Origin: Candidatus Roizmanbacteria bacterium | GTDB taxonomy: Bacteria > Patescibacteriota > Microgenomatia > UBA1406 > GWC2-37-13 | Length of the DNA stretch: 64,000 bases | Assembly: GCA_016215445.1 (NCBI GenBank) | Contig: JACRJL010000003.1 | Location: 528,924-592,923, forward strand | Reading direction: 5' to 3' | Part shown: positions 39,105 through 51,647 of the stretch, in pieces | Layout: each line of letters starts with the position of its first letter | How positions within the stretch are numbered: the stretch's first letter is position 1 | The notes under the pieces: model-generated | Databases searched by the model: none | Told to the model about the DNA's origin: nothing | What the model saw: the letters and a program-made list of their open reading frames with translations, nothing else | Position numbers and translations under genes: made by a program

Positions 39105-39842
39105 ATGCCCAAAATTAGCATCAAGCCGGAGACAGTTTTTCACATTCTGAACTTCCCTATTACTAACTCACTATTTTTATCAGTAATCGTAGTCTTGCTT
39201 TTTTTTCTTCTTGCCTTAAAATACAACAAAGAATCAAAATCAGAGATAAAATCAAAATTTTACTATTTTTTTCAGTTTATTATTAAAGCAATCTATTCGT
39301 TATTTGAATCTGTTCTGGGAGAAAAAACAAAGTATTTTTTTCCGCTTCTTTTTTCATTTTTCATGTTTATCATCCTGCAAAACTGGTTTGGACTTCTTCC
39401 TGGCATTGGTAGCGTTCTTATAAAAGTTCAAGAACACGGCGAGGAAATATTCATTCCGCTTTTTAGAGGCGGTAATGCCGACCTAAATACTACCTTTGTT
39501 TTGGCTCTCGCTTCTGTTGTAATGATTCAAGCGTTCGGAATAAAATTTTTAGGATTTAAGGGTTATTTGAAAAAATTCGTCAATTTGACAAATCCTATTA
39601 ACTTTTTTTTAGGTATCCTCGAAATTATTTCTGAGTTTTCGAAAGTACTGTCTTTTTCTTTCCGACTTTTTGGAAATATCTTTGCCGGAGAGGTATTATT
39701 GACTATTGTTGCTTTTTTGGTCCCTGTCTTGGCTTCTTTTCCGTTTATAATACTTGAAGTGTTTGTCGGTTTTATCCAAGCTTTGGTTTTCAGTATGTTA
39801 ACAGCAGTATTTATTAGTGGAGCAATAGCGAAACACCACTAA
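39105..39842 (+). CDS. atpB: ATP synthase subunit a
   Basis: SFSFRLFGNIFAGEVLL...LEVFVGFIQALVFSMLTAVFI. Confidence 0.95.
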   Translation: MPKISIKPETVFHILNFPITNSLFLSVIVVLLFFLLALKYNKESKSEIKSKFYYFFQFIIKAIYSLFESVLGEKTKYFFPLLFSFFMFIILQNWFGLLPGIGSVLIKVQEHGEEIFIPLFRGGNADLNTTFVLALASVVMIQAFGIKFLGFKGYLKKFVNLTNPINFFLGILEIISEFSKVLSFSFRLFGNIFAGEVLLTIVAFLVPVLASFPFIILEVFVGFIQALVFSMLTAVFISGAIAKHH

Positions 39843-39877
39843 AATTATTAGTTAGTTTAAAATTAGATTAAAAATTC

Positions 39878-39960
39878 ATCGCAGCGTGCTAATAAAATGT
39901 GAATAGCTGCGATACAATTTAGGAAAATCGTTGGGAAAAAACCAATAGGTTTTGTCCCAA
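39878..39960 (+). promoter_or_regulatory. Two hairpins in the atpB-atpE leader
   Basis: ATCGCAGC-N20-GCTGCGAT (39878-39913); TTGGGAAAAAACC-AATA-GGTTTTGTCCCAA (39931-39960, one mismatch) just upstream of GGGAGGTGA. Confidence 0.7.
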
Positions 39961-39981
39961 GAGAAGGGAGGTGAAAAATAA

Positions 39982-40212
<231 letters not shown>

Positions 40213-40213
40213 T

Positions 40214-40699
40214 ATGGAAAATCTAGGAATTGATTTTAAAATCATGATTGCTCAAGCAATCAACTTTGTTCTGTTTTTTATAATTGTTAAAAAGTTTATT
40301 GCCAAACCTTTTAATTCTTTTTTAGAGGATGAACATGATAAAGAAAGAGAGAAACAAAGACTGCTGGAAAGTGCCAAGAAAATCGAAGAAGATCTCAAAG
40401 TAAAAGAACAGAAAATGAAAGCTCAGGCCCAGAAAGAAATGAAAGATATAATCGAAGAAACGAAGAAAAACAGTCAAGACCTAAGAGAAACTCTTCTTGA
40501 TGAAGCCAAAAAAGAGGCCGAAGAGATCAAAGAAAAAATGAGAGGGCAGCTTAACGAAGAAAAGGAAGATCTTTATAAAGAAGTCAAAAAAAAGGTCGCT
40601 GAACTAAGTTTCGATATTGTCAATAAAGGATTGAAAGATTCTTTAGACGAAGAGACTCAAAAAAGGATTACCCAAAGAATACTTAAGAATTTAAATTAA
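40214..40699 (+). CDS. atpF: ATP synthase subunit b
   Basis: N-terminal TM plus long charged helix in operon context. Confidence 0.9.
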   Translation: MENLGIDFKIMIAQAINFVLFFIIVKKFIAKPFNSFLEDEHDKEREKQRLLESAKKIEEDLKVKEQKMKAQAQKEMKDIIEETKKNSQDLRETLLDEAKKEAEEIKEKMRGQLNEEKEDLYKEVKKKVAELSFDIVNKGLKDSLDEETQKRITQRILKNLN

Positions 40700-40704
40700 A
40701 AGAC

Positions 40705-40989
40705 GTGAAAATAAAACCACATCTAAAAGAAGAGCTAAAAAAATATTTATCCGAAAGGGTAAAGAAAGAAGAGCAAAAGATCAAGGTCTTTAGTGCTGGT
40801 AAGTTGAATGACGATGATAAGACCTTAATCAAAAAAAAACTCAAAGCTTTTGACTGGCAGGATGTGGATTATTTCGTAGATCCGTCTCTCCTTGCCGGAG
40901 TAGTAGTGAAGAAAGGTTCGAAGATGATCGATCTTTCCTTGAAAGGAACATTATCAAATTTAAAAAAAATAGTTTATGAAAGTGATTGA
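40705..40989 (+). CDS. atpH: ATP synthase subunit delta, short form
   Basis: GTG start; [31 protein letters not shown] resembles the C-terminal part of delta/OSCP; 94 aa only. Confidence 0.8.
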   Translation: MKIKPHLKEELKKYLSERVKKEEQKIKVFSAGKLNDDDKTLIKKKLKAFDWQDVDYFVDPSLLAGVVVKKGSKMIDLSLKGTLSNLKKIVYESD

Positions 40990-42469
40990 CGAGTATATTA
41001 AAACAATCGAAAAGGAGCTGTCAAGGTCCCAAGTTAAAATAAAGACTGAGGAGCTAGGAATAGTCAGTGAAGTAAAAGATGGAGTAGTTATTTTACAGGG
41101 TCTAGATAATGTTTCTTATGGAGAGCTGATCGAATTCAAAAACGGTGTTGTTGGTTATGTCATTGATCTGACAGAAGATGAAGTGGGAACGATAGTTCTA
41201 GGAGACTACCTTGGTATTAAAGCAGGAGATCAGGCTCGAGCTCTCTCGATTACTTTGTCTGTTCCTGTTTCAGAATCTATTCTGGGAAGGGTAGTTGATG
41301 CTTTAGGAAATCCAATAGACGGTAGTGGAAAAATAAAATCTGATAAACGTTATCCTATTGAAAAAATAGCTGCTGGAGTTGTAAAAAGACAACAGGTCAA
41401 TCAGCCTGTTCAGACTGGAATTAAATCAATTGATGCCCTTATTCCAATCGGTCGGGGACAACGAGAATTAATAATAGGAGATCGTGGTACAGGAAAAACT
41501 ACATTAGCAATCGATACGATTTTGAACCAAAAAAATGAAAACATGATCTGTATCTACTGTGCTATCGGACAAAAGACTTCAAAGATTGCTTCTCTTGTCC
41601 ACCTGTTAAAAACGCGTGGAGCTATAGACTACACTGTTGTTGTTAGCGCTTTTGCTTCAGACCCAGCTTCGATGCAATATCTTGCCCCTTATTCGGCCAC
41701 TGCCATTGCTGAATATTTTATGGACAAAGGAAAAGACGTTTTAGTCATCTATGACGATTTAACTAAACATGCTTGGGCTTATAGACAGATATCTTTGATT
41801 TTACGTCGCCCAGCAGGTCGTGAAGCTTATCCAGGAGATGTTTTTTACCTTCATTCAAGACTTCTTGAGAGATCCTGCCGCTTAAATGAAAAAAATGGAG
41901 GAGGCTCAATTACAGCCTTGCCTGTAATAGAAACTTTGGAAGGAGATCTTTCTACTTATATTCCTACAAACGTTATTTCTATTACAGATGGTCAAATTTT
42001 CCTTGAAACAGACTTATTTAATGCCGGAATCAGGCCAGCCATCAACGTCGGGCTGTCTGTTTCTCGTGTCGGAGGAACCGCCCAAACCAAAGCAATGAAA
42101 AAAGTAGCAGGTAGATTGAAATTGGATCTAGCTCAGTATAATGCTTTAGCAGCTTTTTCCCAGTTCGAAGGTGAGCTTGACGAGGAAACGAAAAAATTGT
42201 TAAATCGAGGATCAAAAGTTACTCAGGTTTTAAAGCAAAAAAAAGGTCTTCCTCTTACTTTGTCACAGCAGATTGCCATAATTTGGGCTGCCACTAATGG
42301 TTATTTAGACCAGATAGATAACGAAAAAATATCTGAATTTGAAGAAAAGCTTTTGGATATGGTGAAAATCAAAGGCAAAAAATGGTCAGCCAGAATTGAA
42401 AAAACAAAATTGTTAAGTGATGAAGACGAAAAAGAACTGAAGAAATTTATAGAATCGGTAAATATATGA
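40976..42469 (+). CDS. atpA: ATP synthase subunit alpha
   Basis: [57 protein letters not shown]. Confidence 0.97.
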   Translation: MKVIDEYIKTIEKELSRSQVKIKTEELGIVSEVKDGVVILQGLDNVSYGELIEFKNGVVGYVIDLTEDEVGTIVLGDYLGIKAGDQARALSITLSVPVSESILGRVVDALGNPIDGSGKIKSDKRYPIEKIAAGVVKRQQVNQPVQTGIKSIDALIPIGRGQRELIIGDRGTGKTTLAIDTILNQKNENMICIYCAIGQKTSKIASLVHLLKTRGAIDYTVVVSAFASDPASMQYLAPYSATAIAEYFMDKGKDVLVIYDDLTKHAWAYRQISLILRRPAGREAYPGDVFYLHSRLLERSCRLNEKNGGGSITALPVIETLEGDLSTYIPTNVISITDGQIFLETDLFNAGIRPAINVGLSVSRVGGTAQTKAMKKVAGRLKLDLAQYNALAAFSQFEGELDEETKKLLNRGSKVTQVLKQKKGLPLTLSQQIAIIWAATNGYLDQIDNEKISEFEEKLLDMVKIKGKKWSARIEKTKLLSDEDEKELKKFIESVNI

Positions 42470-43323
42470 ATCTAAGACAAACTAGGAAAAAAATTAAATC
42501 TGTCACTAACGTAAAAAAAATTACTAAAGCAATGCAGATGATATCTGCTATCAAGATGAAAAAAGCCCAAACAGCAGCTTTAGAAGGTCGGCCTTATGAC
42601 GAGGAATTGAAAAAAATAATTTATAGAGTTATGCCTAAAGTAAGTGAAAAATATTCTCCGCTACTGGTAAATAACGATAGTTTAAATACGAAGAAATTGG
42701 GAATCGTAATTGCTTCTAACAAAGGACTTTGCGGTGGATTCAACATGAACCTTTTCCGATTTATTTCTAAAAACATTGATTTTAAAAAGACGGACATGGT
42801 CATCTTAGGAAAAAAAGCGACTTTTTTGGGAAGGGCTGGAGGAAATATAACCGCTGATTTTTCTTCTGTCAATCCTCTAAATAATATTTCAGCAGTTTTT
42901 AACTTTGTCCTTGAAAAGTTTCTCAAACAAGAATACAAGGAAATCATACTGTTTTACAACAAGTTCATTTCTATTTTAAAGATTGAACCTGTTATGGTCA
43001 AAATCTTACCCGTAAAAATAGATTTGAATAAGGAAGAAACGAATATAAAAACTAAACAAGTTGAATACTTAATTGAACCATCGCCAGATATTATCATAGA
43101 TCAGCTTTTAAGAAGTTATGTTCAGGAATCAATAAAAAATGCCATTATTGAATCGGAAGCCAGCGAGCATTCATCGCGCATGATAGCCATGAAAAACGCG
43201 ACAGACAATGCCACTGATGTTATCTATAATTTGACAATGTTAAGAAATAAAATTAGACAAGCAAATATCACCAATGAACTTTTGGATATGGTAAGCGCAA
43301 AAACCTCAGTAGAAGGAAATTAA
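42466..43323 (+). CDS. atpG: ATP synthase subunit gamma
   Basis: [47 protein letters not shown]. Confidence 0.96.
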   Translation: MNLRQTRKKIKSVTNVKKITKAMQMISAIKMKKAQTAALEGRPYDEELKKIIYRVMPKVSEKYSPLLVNNDSLNTKKLGIVIASNKGLCGGFNMNLFRFISKNIDFKKTDMVILGKKATFLGRAGGNITADFSSVNPLNNISAVFNFVLEKFLKQEYKEIILFYNKFISILKIEPVMVKILPVKIDLNKEETNIKTKQVEYLIEPSPDIIIDQLLRSYVQESIKNAIIESEASEHSSRMIAMKNATDNATDVIYNLTMLRNKIRQANITNELLDMVSAKTSVEGN

Positions 43324-43338
43324 AAATTGAAAATTTAA

Positions 43339-44712
<1,374 letters not shown>

Positions 44713-44714
44713 AT

Positions 44715-45131
44715 ATGCTTCATCTGAAAATCATTACACCTAGAAAGGTAGTTTTAGACGAAGAAGTTAATTCTGTTTCTGTCCCTTCGTCAGAAGGAGA
44801 AATTACAATTCTTTCCCATCATGAAAATCTTTTTTCTCTTCTTGTGGAGGGAATTATTAAGATAATAAAAGGAGAGGCAGAGAACTATTTGTCAATCGGC
44901 GGCGGTTATATAGAAACCGACGGTGAAACCGTCATGATTCTCGTTTCAAAAGCTTATGGTCAGTCTGAAATAGACAAGGGTTTGACTGAAAAGGCACTGG
45001 ATGAGGCAAGGAAAATATTGTCTGAGGCGAAAGACGAAAAACAAAGAAGCGAAGCTCTTGCTATGATGCGCCGCGCTATCATTGATACAAAACTTCTTAA
45101 AAAGAGAAAAGCGCCTCGCTCGATGGTTTAA
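44715..45131 (+). CDS. atpC: ATP synthase subunit epsilon
   Basis: LHLKIITPRKVVLDEEVNSVSVPSSEGEITILSHHENLFSLL. Confidence 0.93.
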   Translation: MLHLKIITPRKVVLDEEVNSVSVPSSEGEITILSHHENLFSLLVEGIIKIIKGEAENYLSIGGGYIETDGETVMILVSKAYGQSEIDKGLTEKALDEARKILSEAKDEKQRSEALAMMRRAIIDTKLLKKRKAPRSMV

Positions 45132-45149
45132 TGTGTATAATAAACGAAT

Positions 45150-47162
45150 ATGTCTTTAATAATTGTTGAATCTCCGACCAAAGCAAGAACATTTAACCGT
45201 ATTTTAGACCCGAAAAAATACTTTGTCTATGCAACAATGGGTCATATTAGAGATCTTCCTGGTAATAAAACCTCAATAGATTACAAAAAATCGTTTAAAC
45301 CAGACTACGCCATTATAAAAAATAAAGAAAAAGTCGTCGAAAAGTTAAAAAAGCTTGCTTCGGAAAACAAAGAGATTATTTTGGCAACAGATCCTGATCG
45401 AGAAGGTGAATCTATTGCCTATCATGCCGCTTTTCTTCTCGGAAAAATAAAAGAAGAGTGGCCGGAAATAAAAATACTCGATCCAGATTTAAAAAGAATA
45501 GTTTTTCATGAAATCACTTCGTCTGCTCTTAAAGAAGCTCTTGAACACCCCTCAACTCTTAGATTGAGTCTTGTTAAAGGCCAGCAATCGAGAAGAATTC
45601 TCGACCGGATAGTCGGTTATGAACTTTCGCCTCTTCTTTGGAAAAAAACAGGAAAAAATTGGCTTTCCGCCGGACGCGTCCAAACTGTAGCTTTAAGATT
45701 AATTGTCGAGAGGGAAAAAGAAATTAAAAATTTCAAGATAGAAGATTATTATCAAATTTACGGAAATTTCGATAATATCAAAGCGAAACTTATATCTAAA
45801 AATGACCTGCCCTATGAACAAAAAACCACTTTGGAACTTTTTAGCGGCAATTACACCTTTACCAAAACTACCATCAACAAAGATAACGTCGATACGGTTA
45901 AGTCGGATTTAGAGACAGATAATTACAGCGTCACGAATATTGAAGAAACGATTCAAAACCGTTTCCCACCCCCTCCTTTTACTACTTCGCTTCTGCAACA
46001 GGATGCTTTTTATAAATTTGGTTTCTCGTCAAAAATGACAATGAGTCTTGCCCAAGGCTTATATGAAAGAGGTTTGATTACTTATCATAGAACAGATTCT
46101 TTTAATCTTTCCTCGTCATTTGTTTTCAAGGCTAAAGATTATATAACAGCCACATACGGTGAAAAATATTCTCTCGAAAAACCACGGGGATTTAAAACCA
46201 GGTCTAAAATGGCCCAAGAAGCCCATGAAGCGATTCGTCCTACTAAACTCGCCCCAAATATCAAAACCACGGAAAAGGTGACAATTAACCACCGCCGTCT
46301 CTACGGCCTGATATTCAACCGAGCCGTCGCCTGTCAGATGAAGGAAGCGGAAATTAAGATGATAAAGATAAATATAACTGGAGCCAAGAAATATCTATTC
46401 GTCAGTGAGGTTGAACAGGTTCTTTTTGACGGTTTTTTTAAGCTTCTCAATCCCAAGTTTGTCCAAGCCAATAATACCAAACCTAATGTCATTCTTAATC
46501 AGGCATTAACTTTGAAAACAGTTGAGAGTGAAGCTTTGCAAACAAAGCCACCTCCTCGATTTAACGAAGCTTCACTCATTAGAATTCTCGAGGAAAAAGG
46601 AATCGGTAGACCATCGACTTACGCACCAATCATTTCATTGATCCAGATGAAAAACTATGTTGAAAAAGACGGCCGTTATTTTGCTCCGACCAATCTCGGT
46701 TCGACTATTTGCGACTATCTTTCTTCTTCTTTTCCTGTCCTTTTTGACTTGAATTTCACAGCAGGAATGGAAGATGATTTAGACAAGATTGCCAACGACG
46801 AAAAAAACTTCATAAACGTTTTGAACGAGTTTTACCAGCCGTTTAAGAACACTTTAGAAACAAGTAAAAAAGATACTTCATTGATTGAAATAGAAAATAA
46901 AGTTGAAGGAATCTGTCCATTGGACGGTGGAAATCTTATCAGCCGATTTTCTCGTTTTGGTAAGTTTATTGCTTGTTCCAACTATCCAAAATGTAAGTAC
47001 ACAAAATCTATTCTTAAGACAGTAAAAGGTAAAAAATGCCCCAAAGACGGTGGGGAAATTGTGGTAAGATATAGTAAGAATAAGAAAAGATTTTATGGTT
47101 GTTCCAATTACCCTAAGTGCGATTTTTCTAGTTGGACAATAGCAGGAACGGCAAATGTTTAA
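45150..47162 (+). CDS. topA: DNA topoisomerase I
   Basis: LIIVESPTKARTF, DPDREGESIAYH, SAGRVQTVALRLIVEREKEI; two C-terminal zinc-finger modules. Confidence 0.97.
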   Translation: MSLIIVESPTKARTFNRILDPKKYFVYATMGHIRDLPGNKTSIDYKKSFKPDYAIIKNKEKVVEKLKKLASENKEIILATDPDREGESIAYHAAFLLGKIKEEWPEIKILDPDLKRIVFHEITSSALKEALEHPSTLRLSLVKGQQSRRILDRIVGYELSPLLWKKTGKNWLSAGRVQTVALRLIVEREKEIKNFKIEDYYQIYGNFDNIKAKLISKNDLPYEQKTTLELFSGNYTFTKTTINKDNVDTVKSDLETDNYSVTNIEETIQNRFPPPPFTTSLLQQDAFYKFGFSSKMTMSLAQGLYERGLITYHRTDSFNLSSSFVFKAKDYITATYGEKYSLEKPRGFKTRSKMAQEAHEAIRPTKLAPNIKTTEKVTINHRRLYGLIFNRAVACQMKEAEIKMIKINITGAKKYLFVSEVEQVLFDGFFKLLNPKFVQANNTKPNVILNQALTLKTVESEALQTKPPPRFNEASLIRILEEKGIGRPSTYAPIISLIQMKNYVEKDGRYFAPTNLGSTICDYLSSSFPVLFDLNFTAGMEDDLDKIANDEKNFINVLNEFYQPFKNTLETSKKDTSLIEIENKVEGICPLDGGNLISRFSRFGKFIACSNYPKCKYTKSILKTVKGKKCPKDGGEIVVRYSKNKKRFYGCSNYPKCDFSSWTIAGTANV

Positions 47163-47167
47163 ATAAT

Positions 47168-48790
47168 ATGAAATATATATTTATTTCTGGTGGTGTGATT
47201 TCCGGAATTGGCAAGGGTATTACAGCTGCTTCCATCTCCCTTCTACTTAAGCAAGCGGGTTACAAAGTAGTCCCTCTTAAATTTGAAAATTACCTAAATA
47301 TTGACGCGGGTACAATTAACCCGATCGAACACGGCGATCCATTTTTGTGTGAAGACGGTACTGAAGCTGATATGGATATAGGCACTTATGAAAAATTTTT
47401 GAACGAAGAAATGGGTAAGGATAATTTCGTCACCATGGGCCAGATTTATAAAACAGTTATAGAAAAGGAGAGGCGTTTTGAATATGACGGCGAGGATGTC
47501 GAAGCCATTCCTCACGTTACAAGTGAAATAATTAAACGAATAAACGACCTTGGAAGGAGTAAAAAAGCTGACATAGTAGTCATAGAATTGGGAGGAACAG
47601 CAGGTGAGTACCAAAATGTTTTCTATTACGAAGCCTCTCGGCTCTTAACGCTGAAGCAACCCGAAGACGTCATACATGTCCACGTTTCCTACGTTCCGAC
47701 ACCAAAACATCTCGGTGAACCGAAAACAAAACCGACCCAACTTTCTGTAAAAACTTTGAATTCAATGGGGATCCAACCCGATTTCATCGTCGCGCGAAGC
47801 GAGAAGTATATTGATAAAAGACGTCGGGATCGTTTTGCCCTTTTTTGTAACGTCCAATCAGAGAATATCATTTCCAACCCAGATTTAGAAAATCCTTATG
47901 AAGTGCCAATGGTTCTTGAAGAACAACAGCTTGGTGATAAAATTTTAACAAAACTTCATCTATCTGTCCGCAAATCTGATCTTTCGGAGTGGAAAAAATT
48001 TGTCGATTCAGTCAATAAAAAAAAGCTAAAAACCATTAACCTGGCTATAGTCGGTAAATATTTCGGTACAGGCGACTATCAGTTAAGAGATTCCTACGCC
48101 GCTTTGTTTGACGCTTTAGACCACGCCGCTTGGAGAACCGGCATTGATTTGAAAACACACTGGATCAACGCAGAAAAAGTAGAAAAAGAGGGAACAGGTA
48201 TAATTGGCAACCCCGACGGTCTAATTGTACCAATTGGCTGGGGAGAAAGAGGCGCTGAGGGTATGATAGCTGCGGCAGGTTATTCAAGAGATAAGAAAAT
48301 TCCTTATCTTGGTCTTTGCTACGGAATGCAACTTGCAGTTGTTTCTTTTGCTCGTGACATACTCGGTTGGAAAGATGCTAACACGGCTGAAAATGACGTT
48401 AAAACATCTCATCCTGTAATCCAAATGATGCCTCACCAAGCTAAATATATGGATAAACGAGCTTACGGTGGTACTATGCGTTTAGGAGGTTGGGAAGCTA
48501 CAGTCAAAAAAGGAACCATGGCTCATCAAATCTATAAAACAACCGATACTTCAGAAAGACACAGACATCGATGGGAATTTAACAATAAATATAAAGAATT
48601 TTTTGAAAAAAAAGGATTAATAATAAGTGCAATTTCCAAAGAAGAAGGACTTTGTGAAATTATTGAACTCGACCAAAAAGTTCATCCATTTTATTTAGGA
48701 ACTCAGGGTCACCCGGAATATAAAAGCCGCCCGCTTAATCCGCACCCCATCTTTGTCGCTTTCTTAGAAGCTTGTAAAAAAGGGCGTTAA
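47168..48790 (+). CDS. pyrG: CTP synthase
   Basis: MKYIFISGGVISGIGKGITAASISLLLKQAGY; PYLGLCYGMQLAVVSFARD. Start trimmed from the ORF track. Confidence 0.97.
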   Translation: MKYIFISGGVISGIGKGITAASISLLLKQAGYKVVPLKFENYLNIDAGTINPIEHGDPFLCEDGTEADMDIGTYEKFLNEEMGKDNFVTMGQIYKTVIEKERRFEYDGEDVEAIPHVTSEIIKRINDLGRSKKADIVVIELGGTAGEYQNVFYYEASRLLTLKQPEDVIHVHVSYVPTPKHLGEPKTKPTQLSVKTLNSMGIQPDFIVARSEKYIDKRRRDRFALFCNVQSENIISNPDLENPYEVPMVLEEQQLGDKILTKLHLSVRKSDLSEWKKFVDSVNKKKLKTINLAIVGKYFGTGDYQLRDSYAALFDALDHAAWRTGIDLKTHWINAEKVEKEGTGIIGNPDGLIVPIGWGERGAEGMIAAAGYSRDKKIPYLGLCYGMQLAVVSFARDILGWKDANTAENDVKTSHPVIQMMPHQAKYMDKRAYGGTMRLGGWEATVKKGTMAHQIYKTTDTSERHRHRWEFNNKYKEFFEKKGLIISAISKEEGLCEIIELDQKVHPFYLGTQGHPEYKSRPLNPHPIFVAFLEACKKGR

Positions 48791-48810
48791 CTGTTAAAAT
48801 ATAAAATTCT

Positions 48811-49158
48811 ATGGCTAACTCAATGATATATAAAGATAAGAAATTTAAGGTTGGAGATACCCTTTCGATCCATTATAAAATTAAAGAAGGGGATAAAGAA
48901 AGAATCCAGGTCTTCAAAGGAATTTTGATAAAAATTAAAGGGGACTCAATCGCTAACAGGATGATAACTGTCAGAAAACTCACTAAGACAGGAATTGGAG
49001 TAGAAAGAATCATTCCCTTGTCATCGCCCTATATTGCTGAAATGCTGTCTTTAAAAAAATCTTCATACCAAAAAGCCAAAGCTTATTTCATCAGAAATTT
49101 ATCTGATCAGGAACTGAGAAATAAGTTATACAGAACAAAAACGATTGCTAAAAAATGA
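48811..49158 (+). CDS. rplS: 50S ribosomal protein L19
   Basis: KFKVGDTLSIHYKIKEGDKERIQVFKGILI...ITVRKLTKTGIGVERIIPLSSPYI. Confidence 0.95.
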   Translation: MANSMIYKDKKFKVGDTLSIHYKIKEGDKERIQVFKGILIKIKGDSIANRMITVRKLTKTGIGVERIIPLSSPYIAEMLSLKKSSYQKAKAYFIRNLSDQELRNKLYRTKTIAKK

Positions 49159-49511
49159 GTTTTTACCAAAAGAATATCGGTAAACTAGGTGAACAAAAAG
49201 CCCTTCTTTTCTTAAAGGACAATGGATTTACTATCCTGAAAACAAACTTCCGCTCCAGACAAGGCGAGATTGACTTGATTGCAAAAAAAGATAGAACAGT
49301 CTATTTTATTGAAGTTAAAACCAGAACCTCTCTAAACAAAGGTTATCCATATGAAGCTGTCAATAAAACTAAAATTTTTCGCTTGAAAAAGACTGCTAAT
49401 TATTTTTTGTTGAAATCGAACTACAAAGACTATAAACTAAAGTTAGGAGTGATATCATTAGTTTTAGATAAAGAGAAAGATAGTTTAAAATTTTATGACG
49501 ATCTTGAGTAA
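49155..49511 (+). CDS. yraN: YraN family (UPF0102) nuclease-like protein
   Basis: GKLGEQKALLFLKDNGFTILKTNFRSRQGEIDLIAKKDRTVYFIEVKTRT. Confidence 0.93.
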   Translation: MSFYQKNIGKLGEQKALLFLKDNGFTILKTNFRSRQGEIDLIAKKDRTVYFIEVKTRTSLNKGYPYEAVNKTKIFRLKKTANYFLLKSNYKDYKLKLGVISLVLDKEKDSLKFYDDLE

Positions 49512-49529
49512 GGAGGTGAAAAAAATATT

Positions 49530-50183
49530 ATGGTCGATTTAGTAAATCTTGTGTTAGTAGACTTTTTTAAAAGCTTAGGGTCATTTTTACCTAATCTAAT
49601 CGGTGGCTTTTTAATATTGTTGGTTGGATTTTTAATCGGAAGCATAGTCAAACACTTAATATTGACTGTCTTCTCCTTTTTAAAACTGGATAATCTTTTC
49701 CAGAAAACCAAACTCTTGGGTAAAGGACAGTTGAAAATATGGGTAGAGGTTTTAACGGAAATTTTTAAATGGATGCTCATAATAGTCTTTTTGATTCCTA
49801 CCCTCGAAGTTTGGGGTCTTTCAAGAGCCACTGAAGTCTTAAATCAGTTCCTTTTTTATCTGCCAAACGTTATCGTTGCCGTTGTCATTGCTTTCGTGGG
49901 TTTCTTGGCTGCGAATTTGGGAGCCGACCTGGTTCGCCATAGTGTCAAAACAATGGGAGCTTCTTCAGCAAGCGGTTTAGCCGTATTCACAAAATGGGCG
50001 ATCTCATTTTTTACGGTTCTAGTCGTTCTTAATCAGCTTGGAGTAGCCCAAGACCTAGTAAGAATTCTTTTTACAGGAATAGTTGTTATGTTGGCATTAG
50101 CCGGAGGTTTAGCTTTCGGTCTAGGTGGCAAGGACGTTGCTAGAGAGCTATTGGAGGAACTGAAAAAGAAATTAGAAGGTTGA
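49530..50183 (+). CDS. Mechanosensitive channel-like TM protein
   Basis: FLPNLIGGFLILLVGFLIGSIVKHLILTVFSFLKLDNLFQKT repeats with several TMs; AGGAGGTGA upstream. Confidence 0.75.
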   Translation: MVDLVNLVLVDFFKSLGSFLPNLIGGFLILLVGFLIGSIVKHLILTVFSFLKLDNLFQKTKLLGKGQLKIWVEVLTEIFKWMLIIVFLIPTLEVWGLSRATEVLNQFLFYLPNVIVAVVIAFVGFLAANLGADLVRHSVKTMGASSASGLAVFTKWAISFFTVLVVLNQLGVAQDLVRILFTGIVVMLALAGGLAFGLGGKDVARELLEELKKKLEG

Positions 50184-50216
50184 GTAAAAATTAGGAGATA
50201 TCTCGTATTCTTTAAA

Positions 50217-50256
50217 AGAAAAACCTATCTGATTGGTTTAGTGGGTAGGTTTTTCT
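50217..50256 (+). terminator. Rho-independent terminator-like hairpin
   Basis: AGAAAAACCTA...TAGGTTTTTCT, 11-bp stem. Confidence 0.7.
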
Positions 50257-50284
50257 TGTATTTTGTTGTATAATATTTTCCGAA

Positions 50285-50358
50285 GGTCCCGTCGTCTAGC
50301 GGCCTAGGACATCTGGTTTTCAGCCAGAGAATCAGGGGTTCGAATCCCCTCGGGATCA
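50285..50358 (+). tRNA. tRNA-Glu (TTC)
   Basis: Acceptor GGTCCCG/CGGGATC; anticodon loop TTTTCAG; T loop TTCGAAT. Confidence 0.93.
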
Positions 50359-51207
50359 CTAAATCTTATTTAATTTTCGCATTTTACCTACGGCTAAGTT
50401 AAATTCTGTCATAACAGTTCTTATTTTTTCATCATACTCTTGAGGAAGTATCCGAACAATAACTGCACCTGTCGGGTGAGTTCTAACTGAACCTGCTCTT
50501 ACAACAGATACTCCAAGCCATTCAGGTCTCATTTTTAATTTTTCAAATAATCGGTTTAATAAGTAGGCTTGCGGAATAGGATTTGCTAAGTTTTCATTTG
50601 TCAATCGAGTAGTTGAAAGAATAAAAAGAGGTTTGTCAGGAGCATTTGATCCCCAGTCTACCAATGATAATGCAATTCTAGCTAAACTGATAACATCGGC
50701 GCCGTGACTTAGCTTTGTGTCACTTCTACCAATACCTGCCATTATTGCAACGTTTTGTTCATGAATTTCTCCGACGGTTTTCAATCTATTAATTGCTCCC
50801 ATAAAGAGACGGCTTGGTTCGTCATTATCTTTTGGTTCTCGATAATAACAATAAGGAGGATAATCAAAAAAGTATATAGAACTCGAAACTCCATATTCTC
50901 TAACGATAGAATCAAACCCATCTCGTTCTATACTGGTAATCATCCTCGCGATATATGCTGGTTTACCATTACTTGAGGGATGTATTAATGTTATAAAATA
51001 ATGTGGCACATCTGATTTCATTTTTGCTCCGAGAATCAAAGATAATTGATCCGCTACATTGTTTACTTGATCTGGTCGAGTTGGAATTGAAATAAGTGCT
51101 CTTTTAATATGAAAACCAAGTTTTTTTAGCTTGTTTAAATTATTATGAGCGTGGGATAAATATCCTGAAGTTTTTAATCTATTTACACTTTGGGCTTCTA
51201 TGACCAT
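50359..51207 (-). CDS. Hypothetical protein
   Basis: Start set at MVIEAQSVN because a TATAAT box (51217-51222) lies 9 nt upstream; the ORF-track start overlaps this box. Confidence 0.7.
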   Translation of the reverse strand: MVIEAQSVNRLKTSGYLSHAHNNLNKLKKLGFHIKRALISIPTRPDQVNNVADQLSLILGAKMKSDVPHYFITLIHPSSNGKPAYIARMITSIERDGFDSIVREYGVSSSIYFFDYPPYCYYREPKDNDEPSRLFMGAINRLKTVGEIHEQNVAIMAGIGRSDTKLSHGADVISLARIALSLVDWGSNAPDKPLFILSTTRLTNENLANPIPQAYLLNRLFEKLKMRPEWLGVSVVRAGSVRTHPTGAVIVRILPQEYDEKIRTVMTEFNLAVGKMRKLNKI

Positions 51208-51287
51208 CTCAAAGTTATTATATAACAAATAAAAATATTATAAGTCCGGAAGATACTATCTTAATTCCGAATCCTTAGGACCACAAA

Positions 51288-51611
51288 TTATCCTTCGGCG
51301 AGCCATTTCTTATATAAAGCGAGATTTCTTGGCACTGAGCAAGCCCTATATGTCGTATCACTTTGTTTGTCACACTTCGTCTCTTCAGGTATTTCATCTG
51401 GGAAACGGTCCTTGACTTTTAGTTTTAACGCACATAAAGGTTTTCCATCTGCGCTTACAGTTGAGATTGTCCTTGCCATAGTACTAGCATAGTTAGCTAG
51501 TTCTACCAGTTTTTCAAATGTCAGATCTCCCCCTACCAATCTATAAAGTTCTGATTGATTTCCGGTATAGGCAGTGCAGGCGAAACAGGCTTTGCTTCCA
51601 CGTTCACTCAT
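51288..51611 (-). CDS. Hypothetical Cys-containing protein
   Basis: 107-aa ORF, five Cys. Confidence 0.55.
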   Translation of the reverse strand: MSERGSKACFACTAYTGNQSELYRLVGGDLTFEKLVELANYASTMARTISTVSADGKPLCALKLKVKDRFPDEIPEETKCDKQSDTTYRACSVPRNLALYKKWLAEG

Positions 51612-51647
51612 ACCCTATAGTATAGCATTTTCTGTTATAATACTCAA

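Noticed and set aside
47132-47167. Upstream extension of pyrG overlapping topA
   Set aside because: The conserved CTP synthase start MKYIFISGG begins at 47168.
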